From Owenia fusiformis (lineage: Eukaryota; Annelida; Polychaeta; Sabellida; Oweniidae), in NCBI GenBank assembly GCA_903813345.2, contig CAIIXF020000005.1:23501375-23565374 (forward strand): a DNA stretch of 64,000 nt, written 5' to 3'. The notes under the pieces are model-generated. The model was not told the DNA's origin. It ran no database searches and saw nothing but the letters and a program-made list of their open reading frames with translations. This document shows, piece after piece, positions 11,372 to 22,211 of this stretch (positions are counted from its first letter, which is position 1; the number at the start of each line of letters is the position of its first letter). The translations under genes and the position numbers were made by a program.

Positions 11372-12338
11372 GAAAAGTTGGGACTTGGGTACATGATTTC
11401 TGAATCTTGATGCCCTAGTAGCACTTTAAGCATGGACATACAGAAACCTGTAAATCTGATCCATGGTTTAAGCTGAATAATGACATTGTGCCATAGTATA
11501 TAACAGTTTACAATTTTTGAATATTTTTGTTTTATATATGTACATGTGTGAACGTATACAGGGTATGCAATTAGTAAATGTATCTCACTACTGTAGGTGC
11601 TGTTTGTGTCCTTGTTATACCCATTTCAAGATGATACTATTGTGAATGTCAAAATATTTTACCATATTTGCCATATTTTACAACATTTACAACACAAATG
11701 TATTCAGCATGATGTCCATTGGATTTATAATATTTTGTATACAAATATAATATTCTACTCTATTGATTTGTGGAGTTACCTTAGGTTCTTGTGTATAATA
11801 CACAAGATGGAAATGTATTACACAGCCTCTGTGTCTGTGCAACAAGAATTGTCTGCCTTCTGGTAGCAGATTTACATAAGATACTTTGTTGTCTCCATTT
11901 AGACCCATTTCTTGGACGATTTTCTCCATCATCATGAAGCACCAGTGTAGTAGTTTTAGTTCCTTTTTTGTTACATAGACACCACTGAAGATGCATAAAA
12001 CAGTGCAGCATGTAACACAAACAATGAAATCAAACTGCTAATATATGCGCTTCCTGTTGATGCTGGATATACATTTTTAAAACAAGAAACTATGCACTAA
12101 CTGCTAGGATAAGTTGATGGAGAAAAACATATGAGAAATGGAACAAAATATCTTTCATGAGTCTACCACTGCAAGCCAGGCCATCTTGTTACACATACAC
12201 ATTTGCCATGTAATATGTTAAGACCCAGTGATGTCCAAGGGTTTATCTAAATTCTACAATGATGTTTTTTGATGAATCTATTCTGATTCAAATCTGTGAT
12301 TTTGGATGTATATTACTTTATTTGCCATATATTATTTC

Positions 12339-12598
12339 AACTTGCTTGTATATCATGCATATGATTGTAACACTTGTACAAGACATTTTTATAAGGAAGT
12401 ATAAGTATTAATAAGTATATAGTATAATTAGTATAAGTGAAACATAGGATCAAATCCTATGCTAATTAGGGCTGGTGTGAAGAAGTCACTCCAGGTCAAT
12501 GGGGAACGAACCCATGACCTCCCGATTACATGCTTGCCACTGACATAACTTGCTTGTATATCATGCATATGATTGTAACATGTCTTGTACAAGACACA
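12339..12598 (-). repeat. tRNA-derived SINE between 46-50 bp direct repeats
   Basis: On the minus strand, 'gggaggtcatgggttcgttcccc' (plus strand 12500-12525) contains an RNA polymerase III B box, GGTTCGTTCCC, in a tRNA-like context. 'cagtggcaagcatg' upstream is a weak A-box candidate. The body runs to about 12395. The flanks repeat almost exactly: 'cttgcttgtatatcatgcat' then 'atgattgtaaca', 'cttgtacaagaca' at 12341-12387 and again at 12549-12597. That is far longer than an ordinary target duplication. Confidence 0.55.
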
Positions 12599-13206
12599 TT
12601 GTTGGTAATCAATAAGATTGTAGAGTTGTAACAGTGTATGTAGTTAATAGTTATGTATAATTTGTTACAGTAGATGATAAGGCAATTAACTTGATGTATT
12701 ATTTTTAGACAGAATAGCAAAAATCCAAATTGTTTTTCTGAATCACTCTTGCTTGTTCATACCTTGGTTCACATTCAAAACAAGGGCCTTCAAAAGACTT
12801 TTGTTATTGTAATCCATGTTTAGAAATGTGGTGCCAAATTCTGGAGAATTCTTGTTGTTTTAAGGAATTCAATGATTCAGTAAACAGCTGTGCATGTCAG
12901 CATATAATGTCTAATGTAGATGTACCAGTAATCCAGTATGTATACTGCCTGAGACTAACATAACATTTTATGATGGTCTCAGATACTGCTTCCAGGCCCT
13001 GGGTAGATATTAATTTACTTTTTGAAAAGAAAACATTTTTTTCAGTAATTTGTCATTTTTATGTGTTAGCAATGAATACCACAATGGTGTATTAATTATA
13101 GTTTTAGGACTACAGGTGTTCTGTTCATTATGCTGTTTATTTTGGAAAGATGTCAATCAAAAACTAATGTTTACCCTTGAGATGTATAGATAATAGTTTC
13201 ATATTC

Positions 13207-13212
13207 AATAAA
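13207..13212 (+). promoter_or_regulatory. Possible polyadenylation signal for methyltransferase 1
   Basis: AATAAA followed within 30 nt by a T/G-rich stretch ('ttgttgtatttt'). It would imply a 3' UTR of about 1.8 kb that includes the SINE; no nearer canonical signal was noted. Weak evidence. Confidence 0.25.
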
Positions 13213-14200
13213 GATTTAGTTTTGCGATTAACAAAATATTGTTGTATTTTAATTTATACTTTATTATATGCAAAATGTAATTCAGCATAAGTGCCAAAGT
13301 AAATTTCAAAATCCTCAAATTCTGAGATTTAGCTTGTGCCCTTTGCTCATAAAAAGGTAGACTCATCAATAGTCTTACATTAAATTTCGAGATCCCACCA
13401 CCTGTGTACATATCTTGATGAAATGAGGGGCCTAGAAGGGCTTGATACAAAACTAAAATACCATATCCCAAAATGAGTATTAGGTTATAAAATCAGGTTT
13501 AGAGAAAAGAGCAGTTTACTTGAAAGCTGACTAGAATTGTCCACTTGACAAAATTGTTTAGTTTGTTCAATGAATTGATAATAACCAAGGAAGAAATATT
13601 CTTTTGATACTAGACCAAACCACCAGGCAATCTATAAAATAACTTGGAATATGGTTTGTTGCAATTTTATTGCATTTCTGCACCTTTTTCAGAAGTTATT
13701 GAAAACTGACATTCTGAAAAAGATGATATGAGGGTCAGATATGATTTTTCATAATATTGGTGGCTTGATCCTTCCTACAGCTGTCCCAAACCTTTTCGAT
13801 TTCAAAATTGTATGCAGTCAAACAAACACTGTAGTAGTACTACTTCATATGCTTATAGTGCCTGATGTATCAAGCAATATAAACACATTGTTCATATTTG
13901 ATCAAGGTCTATCCATTTCTTGAAAATGATGTTACAAATATTAGATATCTTTGCTCAGTTTTGCTTTTTACTTTCTTTGTATCTGTATTTTTAGCCTGTA
14001 TTTATTATATACCTCAGTTTCTTCTGCATGTTCGATTCAAGTGAACCCTGTCCCATCATTATTTTATGTAGCGTGTAATTATGGTTTAGCTGTACAGTGC
14101 AAAGTTTCCATACCGAAGCTTTGTGATGTCAAGGTAACATGTATGTATGGATGTTCACAAATCAGGTTTTCAATTCAATACAAAACTAAATGTATTTTTT

Positions 14201-15213
14201 ATCGTACCTAACAAAAGGTACGATATTGTAGTCAGCTTGGGCGGGCGGGCGGCATCTCACTTTTCAGCTTGTCTACAGGTTTCCAGCCAAACCATTTGAG
14301 GGATTCATCTGAAATTTTCAGGGATGTTTCTACATATCAACGCCAAGAACTGATTAGTTTTTGGGCATTCTGGGTAAATCTTAAGGTGGCCATTTTGGAT
14401 TTTCCGTCCTAAAATCTTCACTTTCAAGACTTGTCTACAGGTTTCCAGCCAAACTATTTGAGGGATTCATCTGAAATTTTCAGGGATGTTCCTACATATC
14501 AACGTCAAGAACTGATTAGATTTTGGGCATTCTGGGTAAATCTTAAGGTGGCCATTTTGGATTTTCCGTCCTAAAATCTTCACTTTCAAGACTTGTCTAC
14601 AGGTTTCCAGCCAAACCATTTGAGGGATTCATCTGAAATTTTCAGGGATGTTTCTACATATCAACTTCAAGAACTGATTAGTTTCTGGGCATTCTGGGTA
14701 AATCTTAAGGTGGCCATTTTGGATTTTCCGTCCTAAAATCTTCACTTTCAAGACTTGTCTACAGGTTTCCAGCCAAACCATTTGAGGGATTCATCTGAAA
14801 TTTTCAGGGATGTTTCTACATAATAACGTCAAGAACTGATTAGTTTTTGGGCATTCTGGGTAAATCTTAAGGTGGCCATTTTGGATTTTCCGTCCTAAAA
14901 TCTTCACTTTCAAGACTTGTCTACAGGTTTCCAGCCAAACCATTTGAGGGATTCATCTGAAATTTTCAGGGATGTTTCTACATATCAACAAGAACTGATT
15001 AGTTTTTGGGCATTCTGGGTAAATCTTAAGGTGGCCATTTTGGATTTTCCGTCCTAAAATCTTCACTTTCAAGACTTGTCTACAGGTTTCCAGCCAAACC
15101 GTTCAAATTTTTACATATGTTACACAGTGACAAGTTCTAGAGCTGATTAACTTTTCTGCGGCCATCTTGCTTTCTTGGTCAACAAGACCACAATGCTGTG
15201 TTTTAGGTACGAT
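14201..15213. mobile_element. Tandem-core element: 162-bp repeats between short inverted termini
   Basis: The core is five full copies plus a partial copy of a 162-bp unit beginning 'cttgtctacaggtttccagc' (starts 14268, 14430, 14592, 14754, 14916 and 15075; the fifth is 3 bp short). The left end starts ATCGTACCTAA at 14201 and the right end is its complement ending at 15213. This architecture of a 150-170 bp tandem core inside a MITE-like frame resembles the Pearl/HINE elements described in oysters and other bivalves. Relation by sequence was not tested. A degenerate relative of the core lies near 54090-54230. Confidence 0.75.
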
Positions 15214-15590
15214 ATTGTTCACGTCTGTGCCTTGTTCTTTAAACAATTTCATATGATTTGATTAAATATGTTCAGAGAAAAAGTAACTTCTGTGTTTAAA
15301 TGTACAGTACATTGACATTAAACCTCATTTATTCTTCATCATGTGAAAATTTAATTTAGGAGAATAATTAATTTGGCTTCACAGAAATATAATCATACAT
15401 AGAAATATGTTCTATTTCCTCTGTAACATACAAAGCACAACACAACATACATGTAGTACAGACTACTATAGTACACAAAATGTATAACATCTACTTTTGT
15501 ATTTTCAGAGTAAAGTGAAGAGAATTTAGAACATCAAGTTAAAGTTTGACTTATTCAAGAATAGTACAAGCTCATATACTATTGATCAAT

Positions 15591-18500
15591 ATGACAGATC
15601 CTGATCAATCTGCATCAAGAGAAGGTCTCCATCCTCATGATGAAACAACAGGAACATTTAAACCTGCATCAAAACATGAGTTCCGTGCTAGTGTGTTCCA
15701 GACCATGATAGAAGGTTATAAAACAATGACCTTGGCTTTGGGGTACAAACTTGGATTATTTGATGTTATGGCTAATTTAGAAGTCCCAGCAACTGCAGAG
15801 GAAATAGCTCTTAAAGCGAATTGCCGAGAGAAGTAAGAAATTACCGCGTGACACAATAAAAATGACACCCACCCACACAATGTCTCATAACTTTTTTGTT
15901 TGAAAAAATCCTGACTTGTTTTTTGCACATTAAAACTGCATTCCATTTCTCAACTCCACAAGAAGTTTCAGATGACTAGCTCACCTAGATGCACATAAAT
16001 GAGCGTTACAAAATGTGTCATCTATTCCTTTGCTGGCACAACTGGATCTTACACAAAAAACAACACCCACCTTTTGTAACATAATTTTGGAAATAAGTTA
16101 TAATGATTTTATCAACGACAACTACATTATTTTGTATTTGGGACTTCATTTCCCTGAAAGTACAAGATAAGATCATTAGTATTTACAAAGTTGTGTTACA
16201 AAAGCTGGGTGGCATTTTTATTAGCTCACATGGTGAGCTATTTCAATCACTCACTTGTCCGTCTGTCTGTCAAGAATTGGCCCGTTTTAAAACCCCTGTC
16301 ATTAGGATTCCCGTTTTAAGTTATCTTTGTTTAACATTAGAGAGGTTAAGCAAGACGATTTTTTATGACGCGAACCGCAAACGTAAACATTTACGTTCCC
16401 GTATACGTACTATGAACAAACGTGCTTTAAGCTGAGCACTTTAGACGTAACGCAAACGCAAACCTCAAAATGATTTTTTTCTTTTTCTTAGCGGCGTTTC
16501 GTTTTATTTTCTACTTTAAAAGTATAAAAAGATTACTTTATTGACAAAGGAGATGTTTCACACCCTGGTAGTGTTCTATGACATCTTGAATCTTACAAAA
16601 TACAAGTGGACGCAATAATATCTTTTAAGCAAGTCTTCAAGGCATTCATAGTTTTATTACTATGGTGTCACAATATGTATAAAGAATTAGGATGAGTTGA
16701 CATGTGGGTAATTGCAATTGCATGTAATCTCATCAGATTTTACATATGGAATGGGTGCCTCAATATTCAAGTTATATTTGATTAGATTGGACACAAATGA
16801 TCTCGATATATACACAGATTTGTGTCAAACATATTTATGTATTCGACCTATATCATATTTATCTCAATCGAACTTGATAAAGTATGAAAAATCCTTTACG
16901 GAACGACCTACCTAGACTTCGATTTTTCACGTTTGGATGTACGTAAACCGGGAAATAAGTAGAACAATATGACGTCACATCCTGAGAAAACCCCCCTCTG
17001 ACTCCTGGTACAAAAGCTCACCTATTTTCAAAATGGCCGCCATTTTTGTCTCACAAAATTTCCTTTTGGACCATTTGCTTTAAAACCTGTGTTGATAGGA
17101 TTCCCGTTTTAAATTTTTTTTGTTCAACATCAATACAGAAAACTCCCTATGACTCTTGGTTCAAAAGCTCGACTATTTTCAAAACGGTCGCCATTTTTGT
17201 CTTGCTAAAATCACCTTTGGCCCATTTCCTAGCTTTACAAATAATTTCAGGTGTCCTGCATTGTATACATTTGCTTTAAAACCTCTGTCAGTAATATTCC
17301 CGTTTTAAGTTATTTTTGTTCAACATCAATACAGAAAACTCCCCTATGACTCCTTGTTCAAAAGCTTGCCTACTTTCAAAATGGTCGCCATTTTGTCTTG
17401 CGAAATTCACTTGTATCAAATTTCCTAGCTTTACAAATAATTTCAGGTGTCCTGCATTGTAAAAAGCCATGTCATTGTAAAGAGTACATGTATGAAATAA
17501 TTTTGTTACAAAAAATCGGCAAAAATTACATCCATTTTTTTATATTCTGCCATTTTAGCCATCATTCACTTTTGAGCAACACCATGTGAGCCCAGTGCCC
17601 ATGGTACTATTTTTGTTTTATTTTCTGCCATTTTAGCCATCATTCACTTTTGAGCAACACCATCTGAACCCAGAACCCACAGTACTATTTATTTGTGATG
17701 AATCGTTGCCTGTCTGCAAAGGAATGGACAACATTTAGAGCAAATGTAACGCCCATAAAATTTGACCCACTTAAGTTACACATCTGAAATTTTTGGACAT
17801 GCTTACACATTATGTGTACTTTAAATGTGACCAAGGACAAGTCTGAATATAAATAGACAAACAAGTTATGCAACATAAGGTGGGTGTCATTTTTGTGTCA
17901 CCCTGTATTCGAATATATCAAATTGCAAGACATAGTATATTGGGTGCAGAAAAAATAAACATTTTGATTGTTAGATTATTTAGGTAATATTTTCAAGGCA
18001 TCAGAATGCTTTCAAAGTTTTGCAACTTTGGTGATCTTAAATGTGAGCAGTATGTAACGAAACATGTACTGAGATGTTACTTTTATGGTGTTATGTATAC
18101 CTCTGTATTGGAGGTCAGGCACCTTGGTGTCAGGCATACCTGTTAATATGAGGCAGTATGCCATAGTCAAAGGACAGGCCTAATTAAATAATAATTATGT
18201 TTTTAGGCAAACTGATGAATGGTTGCGAGCAATGTCATCTGAGGGCTATATTAAATATGACCTGGACACCAAGAGGTACACCCTTCCACTAGAACACAGC
18301 AAGTCTTTTAAAGAAAATACAGGAGGACATAACATTGTCACTTTATTTCTCGAGGGATTATCAGTTCTAGCTTGTGCTTTTGAAGACACTGCAGCCTTGT
18401 ATAAGAGAGATGGTCCAGAATGTGAGTTCTCATAATCCATCATCATAATTCTCACAATGAAATAGCTGAAACGTAACATGGATCCTGTGATTTATAGGAT

Positions 18501-20010
18501 TGTTTGGGTGCACGATTTTCTGCATCTATGTGGTACAATTAAATGCCAGATTGTGTAGCTAGTATGGAGTATATTACTTTATTATTATCCCACTGGACCA
18601 TGTTCGTAGGGATATAGAGAAGCTGTCCGTTTGGTAGTGAATTCGTTAGTGTGTCAAGGCAATAACTAGGTCAAAAATTAGGGCATTCTGACCTTTGTAT
18701 TTCAAAATATAGGTCATTCTATTAACCTCATGACTACCCAGAGTGACGAGATTTCTCGTCATCTTGGAAACGACCTTGAAACCCAGAGTCAAAATGGCAA
18801 AGTCCTCAAAAGAGTCCACTACGATTTAGATGTAACCCCTGTCTCCAAATAGGGGGTACTGAGTGCTTTCTTTTGGGTAATGTCCAAAATAACAATTCTT
18901 CGTACAAAATTTGTTTTGTTCAGGGGATTTTCTACTCCGTGGAGTTCCTGTTATATTTTTAGTTTGTACTGTTTTTATCACATTGCTGAATATGATGGAC
19001 TGTTGCAGTTCTCCCACCCGCCTCCAAGAATGCTGTTGCAGAATGGAAGAAGAAAATATACACCATGCCTGAGTGGAGTGAGGAATCAGTTGCTGCTTTC
19101 GTTGACTCCACGCCTGGCCTTAAAGCCAAATGTGAAAAAGCAAATGTGACAAACAAAATGAATATCTAAACCCAGTCCACAAAACTGTACTACACAAAAG
19201 GAGTTCGAACTAGACGTACTTGTGTGAATGGTCCATATACATAATTTACTGATTTTTTAATGAGGTGCAGTTCACCATTATTGTATTTCTTAGTTTGTGA
19301 CTATACTTCTCTTTTATACATTCATTCCAGAGGAAGGCATACAGGTCTTAGATATAGGATGTGGCACAGGTAGCTTAAGCATCAAGATGGCAAAACTGTT
19401 CCCGAGATCAGAGGTTAAAGGAGTGGACTTGTCAGAAGAATCTATCAAGAAAGCAAAAGAGAATGTTAATGTGCCAAATGTATCCTTTGGAACAGCTGAT
19501 GCAACTGAACTGGACTCTAACTGGACAGAGAAATTTGATTATGTTGTGTCTAGTTTTGTGCTCCATCATGTTTCCCCACTTACAACTGCTCTTGGTGAGA
19601 TAAGGCGTGTATTGAAACCTGGGGGGTGGTTGTCTGTGATGGAGTTTGCTGAGGAAGGCATTAGCCATGGTGATTTCTACATGAAAACTGCCCATTCTGT
19701 TGAGGTATTGGCTCAGGTTGAAAGTGAAGGGGCAGAGCATCACCATGGTGATCATGGTCATCACCATGGTGATCATGGTCATCACCATGGTCATCACCAT
19801 GGTAATCATGGTCATCAACATGGTGAGGAAAAAGTGAAGCCAAGTGGTTCTATTATGCATGGCCTAACTGCAGTGGAATTAAAAGAGCGTGGTCCTGTGT
19901 GCAGGGTGAATGCTGACACCTTGAGCATGGCTGGCTTTGTTGACCTCCAAATACTGGAGCAACCAGAAGATGAATTCAATCCACATTATTTTCTGAAGAA
20001 ACCCCTCTAA
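15591..20010 (+). CDS. Class I SAM-dependent methyltransferase with His-rich insert, four exons (paralogue 2)
   Basis: Proposed coding exons: 15591-15832, 18207-18421, 19009-19145, 19333-20010 (1272 nt, 423 aa). The ATG at 15591 starts MTDPDQS; an acceptor at 15507-15508 shows the exon begins upstream as 5' UTR. The N-domain resembles that of the gene at 5357-11371. Motif I is LDIGCGTGS (204-212), VDLS supplies the acidic residue, and LKPGG is at 292-296. Residues 333-362 are a His/Gly/Asp repeat absent from the paralogue. The exon 3/4 junction is uncertain. The donor at 19132 with the acceptor at 19331 (the phase-1 arrangement of paralogue 1) would make an in-frame TAG; a phase-0 junction 19145/19333 keeps the frame. 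Intron 1 carries a 2-kb mariner-like element. Substrate unknown; the His cluster suggests metal binding, which is inference. Confidence 0.8.
16985..17470. repeat. Two to three tandem copies of a repeat of about 196 bp
   Basis: 'ttgctttaaaacct' starts at 17075 and 17271. Each is followed by 'attcccgttttaa', 'caacatcaatacagaaaact' and 'ttcaaaatggtcgccatttt'. 'cctagctttacaaataattt' recurs at about 17228 and 17424. A related start at about 16250-16340 is separated by an insertion of about 640 bp (16345-16985). Confidence 0.65.
17545..17695. repeat. Tandem duplication of about 78 bp
   Basis: 'ttctgccattttagccatca' followed by 'ttcacttttgagcaacacca' occurs at about 17545 and again at about 17623, with matching 'cccagtgcccatggtactat' and 'cccagaacccacagtactat' after each. 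Confidence 0.75.
18585..18935. repeat. Short copy of the 'ttatcccac...' repeat family, intron 2 of methyltransferase 2
   Basis: It starts 'attattatcccactggacca' with 'gtagggatatag' downstream and ends 'ttctactccgtggagttcctg' or nearby. The same start and end signatures border the longer copy at 48046-49265, and a 3' end alone is near 4740-4800. Non-coding. Confidence 0.45.
19735..19824 (+). repeat. In-frame 'caccatggtgatcatggt' repeat encoding a His-rich tract
   Basis: Repeated CACCATGGTGATCATGGT units lie in exon 4 of the methyltransferase at 15591-20010. They encode 30 residues with 17 histidines, the rest mainly glycine and aspartate. The repeat preserves the reading frame. The other paralogue has an acidic insert at this position instead. 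Confidence 0.9.
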
Positions 20011-20595
20011 AGCCACTCAAACAATTGGTTTTAACATTCCAATATAAATGAAAACCTACCTGAGTATAAGCTCTTATGTTATGGTTTGTTCTTAACCGGC
20101 TTCTCTGTTTCAATTTTACTGATGAAAATTTTTATGATGAAAATATTAAAAAACTTGTTTTGAAAATGATATTTTGTGATAACACACTTTTGAAGATGAG
20201 TTTTTTACTTGATACATAATTTGATGGATTATACCCAGTGATGGCATTTTAAGGTATTTCTGTTGAACTTTGATAGATAATTAGCAATTTCCAATGGGCA
20301 AAAATTTCAGTTCTCCATTCCCCTATTCCCTAACGAAAGGGATCAAAATGCTTGCTTGCTTTAAGAAATGGAGTCTGTGACACCATCTTTGATTATGGGG
20401 TATAATGCAATGTACGTATCTGTACCTTTAAGATGATTGCTGCAGTAATATTGAAATGACACATCTTTGACTTTACTTCTGGATTACCCTGCATTTCAGC
20501 TTCAATATTGTCATCAAAAATCTCACATACAGGCAACGGGTGAGTCAATTTATTAATCGCTCTCTTCGTATGTGCTATGATATTTTTACTCTCCC

Positions 20596-20960
20596 AACAC
20601 CCCAGTCACATTTCCTACGGCGACCACGCGGTCTATCATTTCTGCGGTCAGTAACATTTCTACGCTCGGCGTGGAATTTCTGCGGTCGGATACGTTTGAT
20701 GTCACATTTCCTACAGCAGCCGCACGGCGAGTTTTTGAATTTCTGTGGATTTAACGTTAAGTCTTCTTCTTATTTTATCTACATCAGTACAATTTATAAA
20801 TGTTGTTTGTAGTGTTAGGATAGTATCGAATAAAAAGTGCAAATGAAATATAAGTTGCTGTGGTATCAGTTACGTTACATCAAACAGTATACAAATTCAC
20901 TGATTTAATTGATCTCCGGTCGACGCACGACCTCCGTACGACAAATGTGACTGGGGTGTT
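20596..20960. mobile_element. Short TIR element (365 bp), GC-richer than its surroundings
   Basis: A perfect 18-bp inverted repeat, AACACCCCAGTCACATTT at 20596-20613 and its complement at 20943-20960. Interior near both ends has CG-rich motifs such as 'ctacggcgaccacgcggt' and 'ggtcgacgcacgacctccg'. No target duplication is evident, so the superfamily is unassigned. Confidence 0.65.
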
Positions 20961-21890
20961 AAGGATTTATAATTAAGCCCAGGACTCGATGAATATGGTT
21001 AATGTTAAACCGCATATGTTTTGTTTCCAGATTTTGAATTAGTACGCCATGAAATTGCCAAATAGACCTGTTTAAAGTAAGACTGATGTAAAGACATTTT
21101 GTTCAAGCTAGATCAAGGGGGTAGGAAGGTGTTAATTCAACACTACGCCAAATGAAACAATTGTGTCAAATCTATTATATCAAAACGCCTATTTTATGCT
21201 CGTAAAACGTATATAACTTCGGGTCTTTGTAGTTTTTCAGTGATTTTTTCACTGGATTTTCTTGTTATGATCTTTGTAGTTTGCACAAACATCAATAATT
21301 TTATATAGTGCAGATAAAGGAGTTCTGCTAAATTATAAGATTCAGCAAGAAGTAGTGTAGTTAACAAGCCATTATTTTATAACAAAATATTGCAATTAAA
21401 TGCTTTCAAAAAGGTTATCAAGCTGATTAGTATATAGTGTACTGAATGTATGTAATATTACTGCTGAATAAAAAATGAAAAAAGAATGTAATATTTGATA
21501 ACTCAAACACCAGTTGACAGATTTGGTTCAAGATGCCTAGGGACAAAGGATCTCTGCTAAAATAGACATTTTCAAGATGGCCACTGAATTTCAAAATAGC
21601 CGCCATTTCTCGTAAAAAACTATATAACCTACATGCATAAGGCTGATAAAGATGAGCAAATGATGGATGTAACAAAAGAAACATTGTTTCAGTAACGTTT
21701 ATAACTGTATTCTCGGGCCTCGGAATAAAACTATTCGTAAATGTAATGTTACTATTAGATCAAATACCAAATACCAAAACTTTTCAAAATGTTAATTTAT
21801 TGATGCTTTTATAATGAGTATTTTTCATTTATTTTCTTTGTCGTCAAACCGAAACTCATTGATAAACAAGTAGCCAGTTTAGTTTCTTCA

Positions 21891-21896
21891 TTTATT
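21891..21896 (-). promoter_or_regulatory. Possible polyadenylation signal for caveolin
   Basis: Plus-strand TTTATT reads AATAAA on the minus strand, about 316 nt beyond the caveolin stop codon. Such hexamers are frequent in AT-rich DNA, so support is weak. Confidence 0.3.
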
Positions 21897-22211
21897 ATAC
21901 TTATATCCTGAATAGAGTTATCGTGAAATAGTTCACAAATATGCAAATATTGGCGATAAAAACAAGAAGAAATTCCTTTTGGAAACTAGTAGAAGAAAAA
22001 CGTCAGTAGAATATACAGTAAATGGCAAAAAAAGATATGAATATGATAATATCAGATGCATGCGTGTTGTCTGTTCGCTCTGACTATGTCACCAGCAACA
22101 ATGCCAAGGCATGATAGAGCTTGCAACTAGCTAACAAGAATGTCTTTTACATCCATCCTTCTCTGTTCTTGTAAGATATGATGAGTATTGTTCAGGCTAA
22201 TAATGTCCAGA

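Larger units (their letters stand above)
11372..14200. other. Intergenic / 3' flank of methyltransferase 1, no gene seen
   Basis: No convincing coding sequence: ORFs are short, AT-rich and without domain signals. It contains a SINE-like insertion (12339-12598) and a possible distant polyadenylation signal near 13207. The rest shows no structure I can name. Confidence 0.5.
15844..17905. mobile_element. Degenerate mariner-like element with internal repeats, intron 1 of methyltransferase 2
   Basis: The left end CGCGTGACACAATAAAAATG at 15844 and right end CATTTTTGTGTCACCCTG ending 17905 are diverged inverted repeats flanked by TA. No transposase frame survives. The interior holds other repeats: a 'ttagctcacatggtgagcta' hairpin near 16220, tandem copies at 16985-17470 and a duplication at 17545-17695. 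The outer borders are moderately supported. Confidence 0.5.
20011..22211. other. Intergenic between methyltransferase 2 and caveolin
   Basis: No gene recognised. It contains one TIR element (20596-20960). A repeat of the 'gataactcaaacacc ... ttcaaaatagccgcc' type lies near 21490-21610 and resembles 38790-38870. A minus-strand AATAAA at 21891-21896 could end the caveolin transcript. Convergent genes flank the interval. Confidence 0.5.

Noticed and set aside
19432-19860. Antisense ORF of 142 codons
   Set aside because: Shadow of methyltransferase 2 exon 4, made long by the His-codon repeat.
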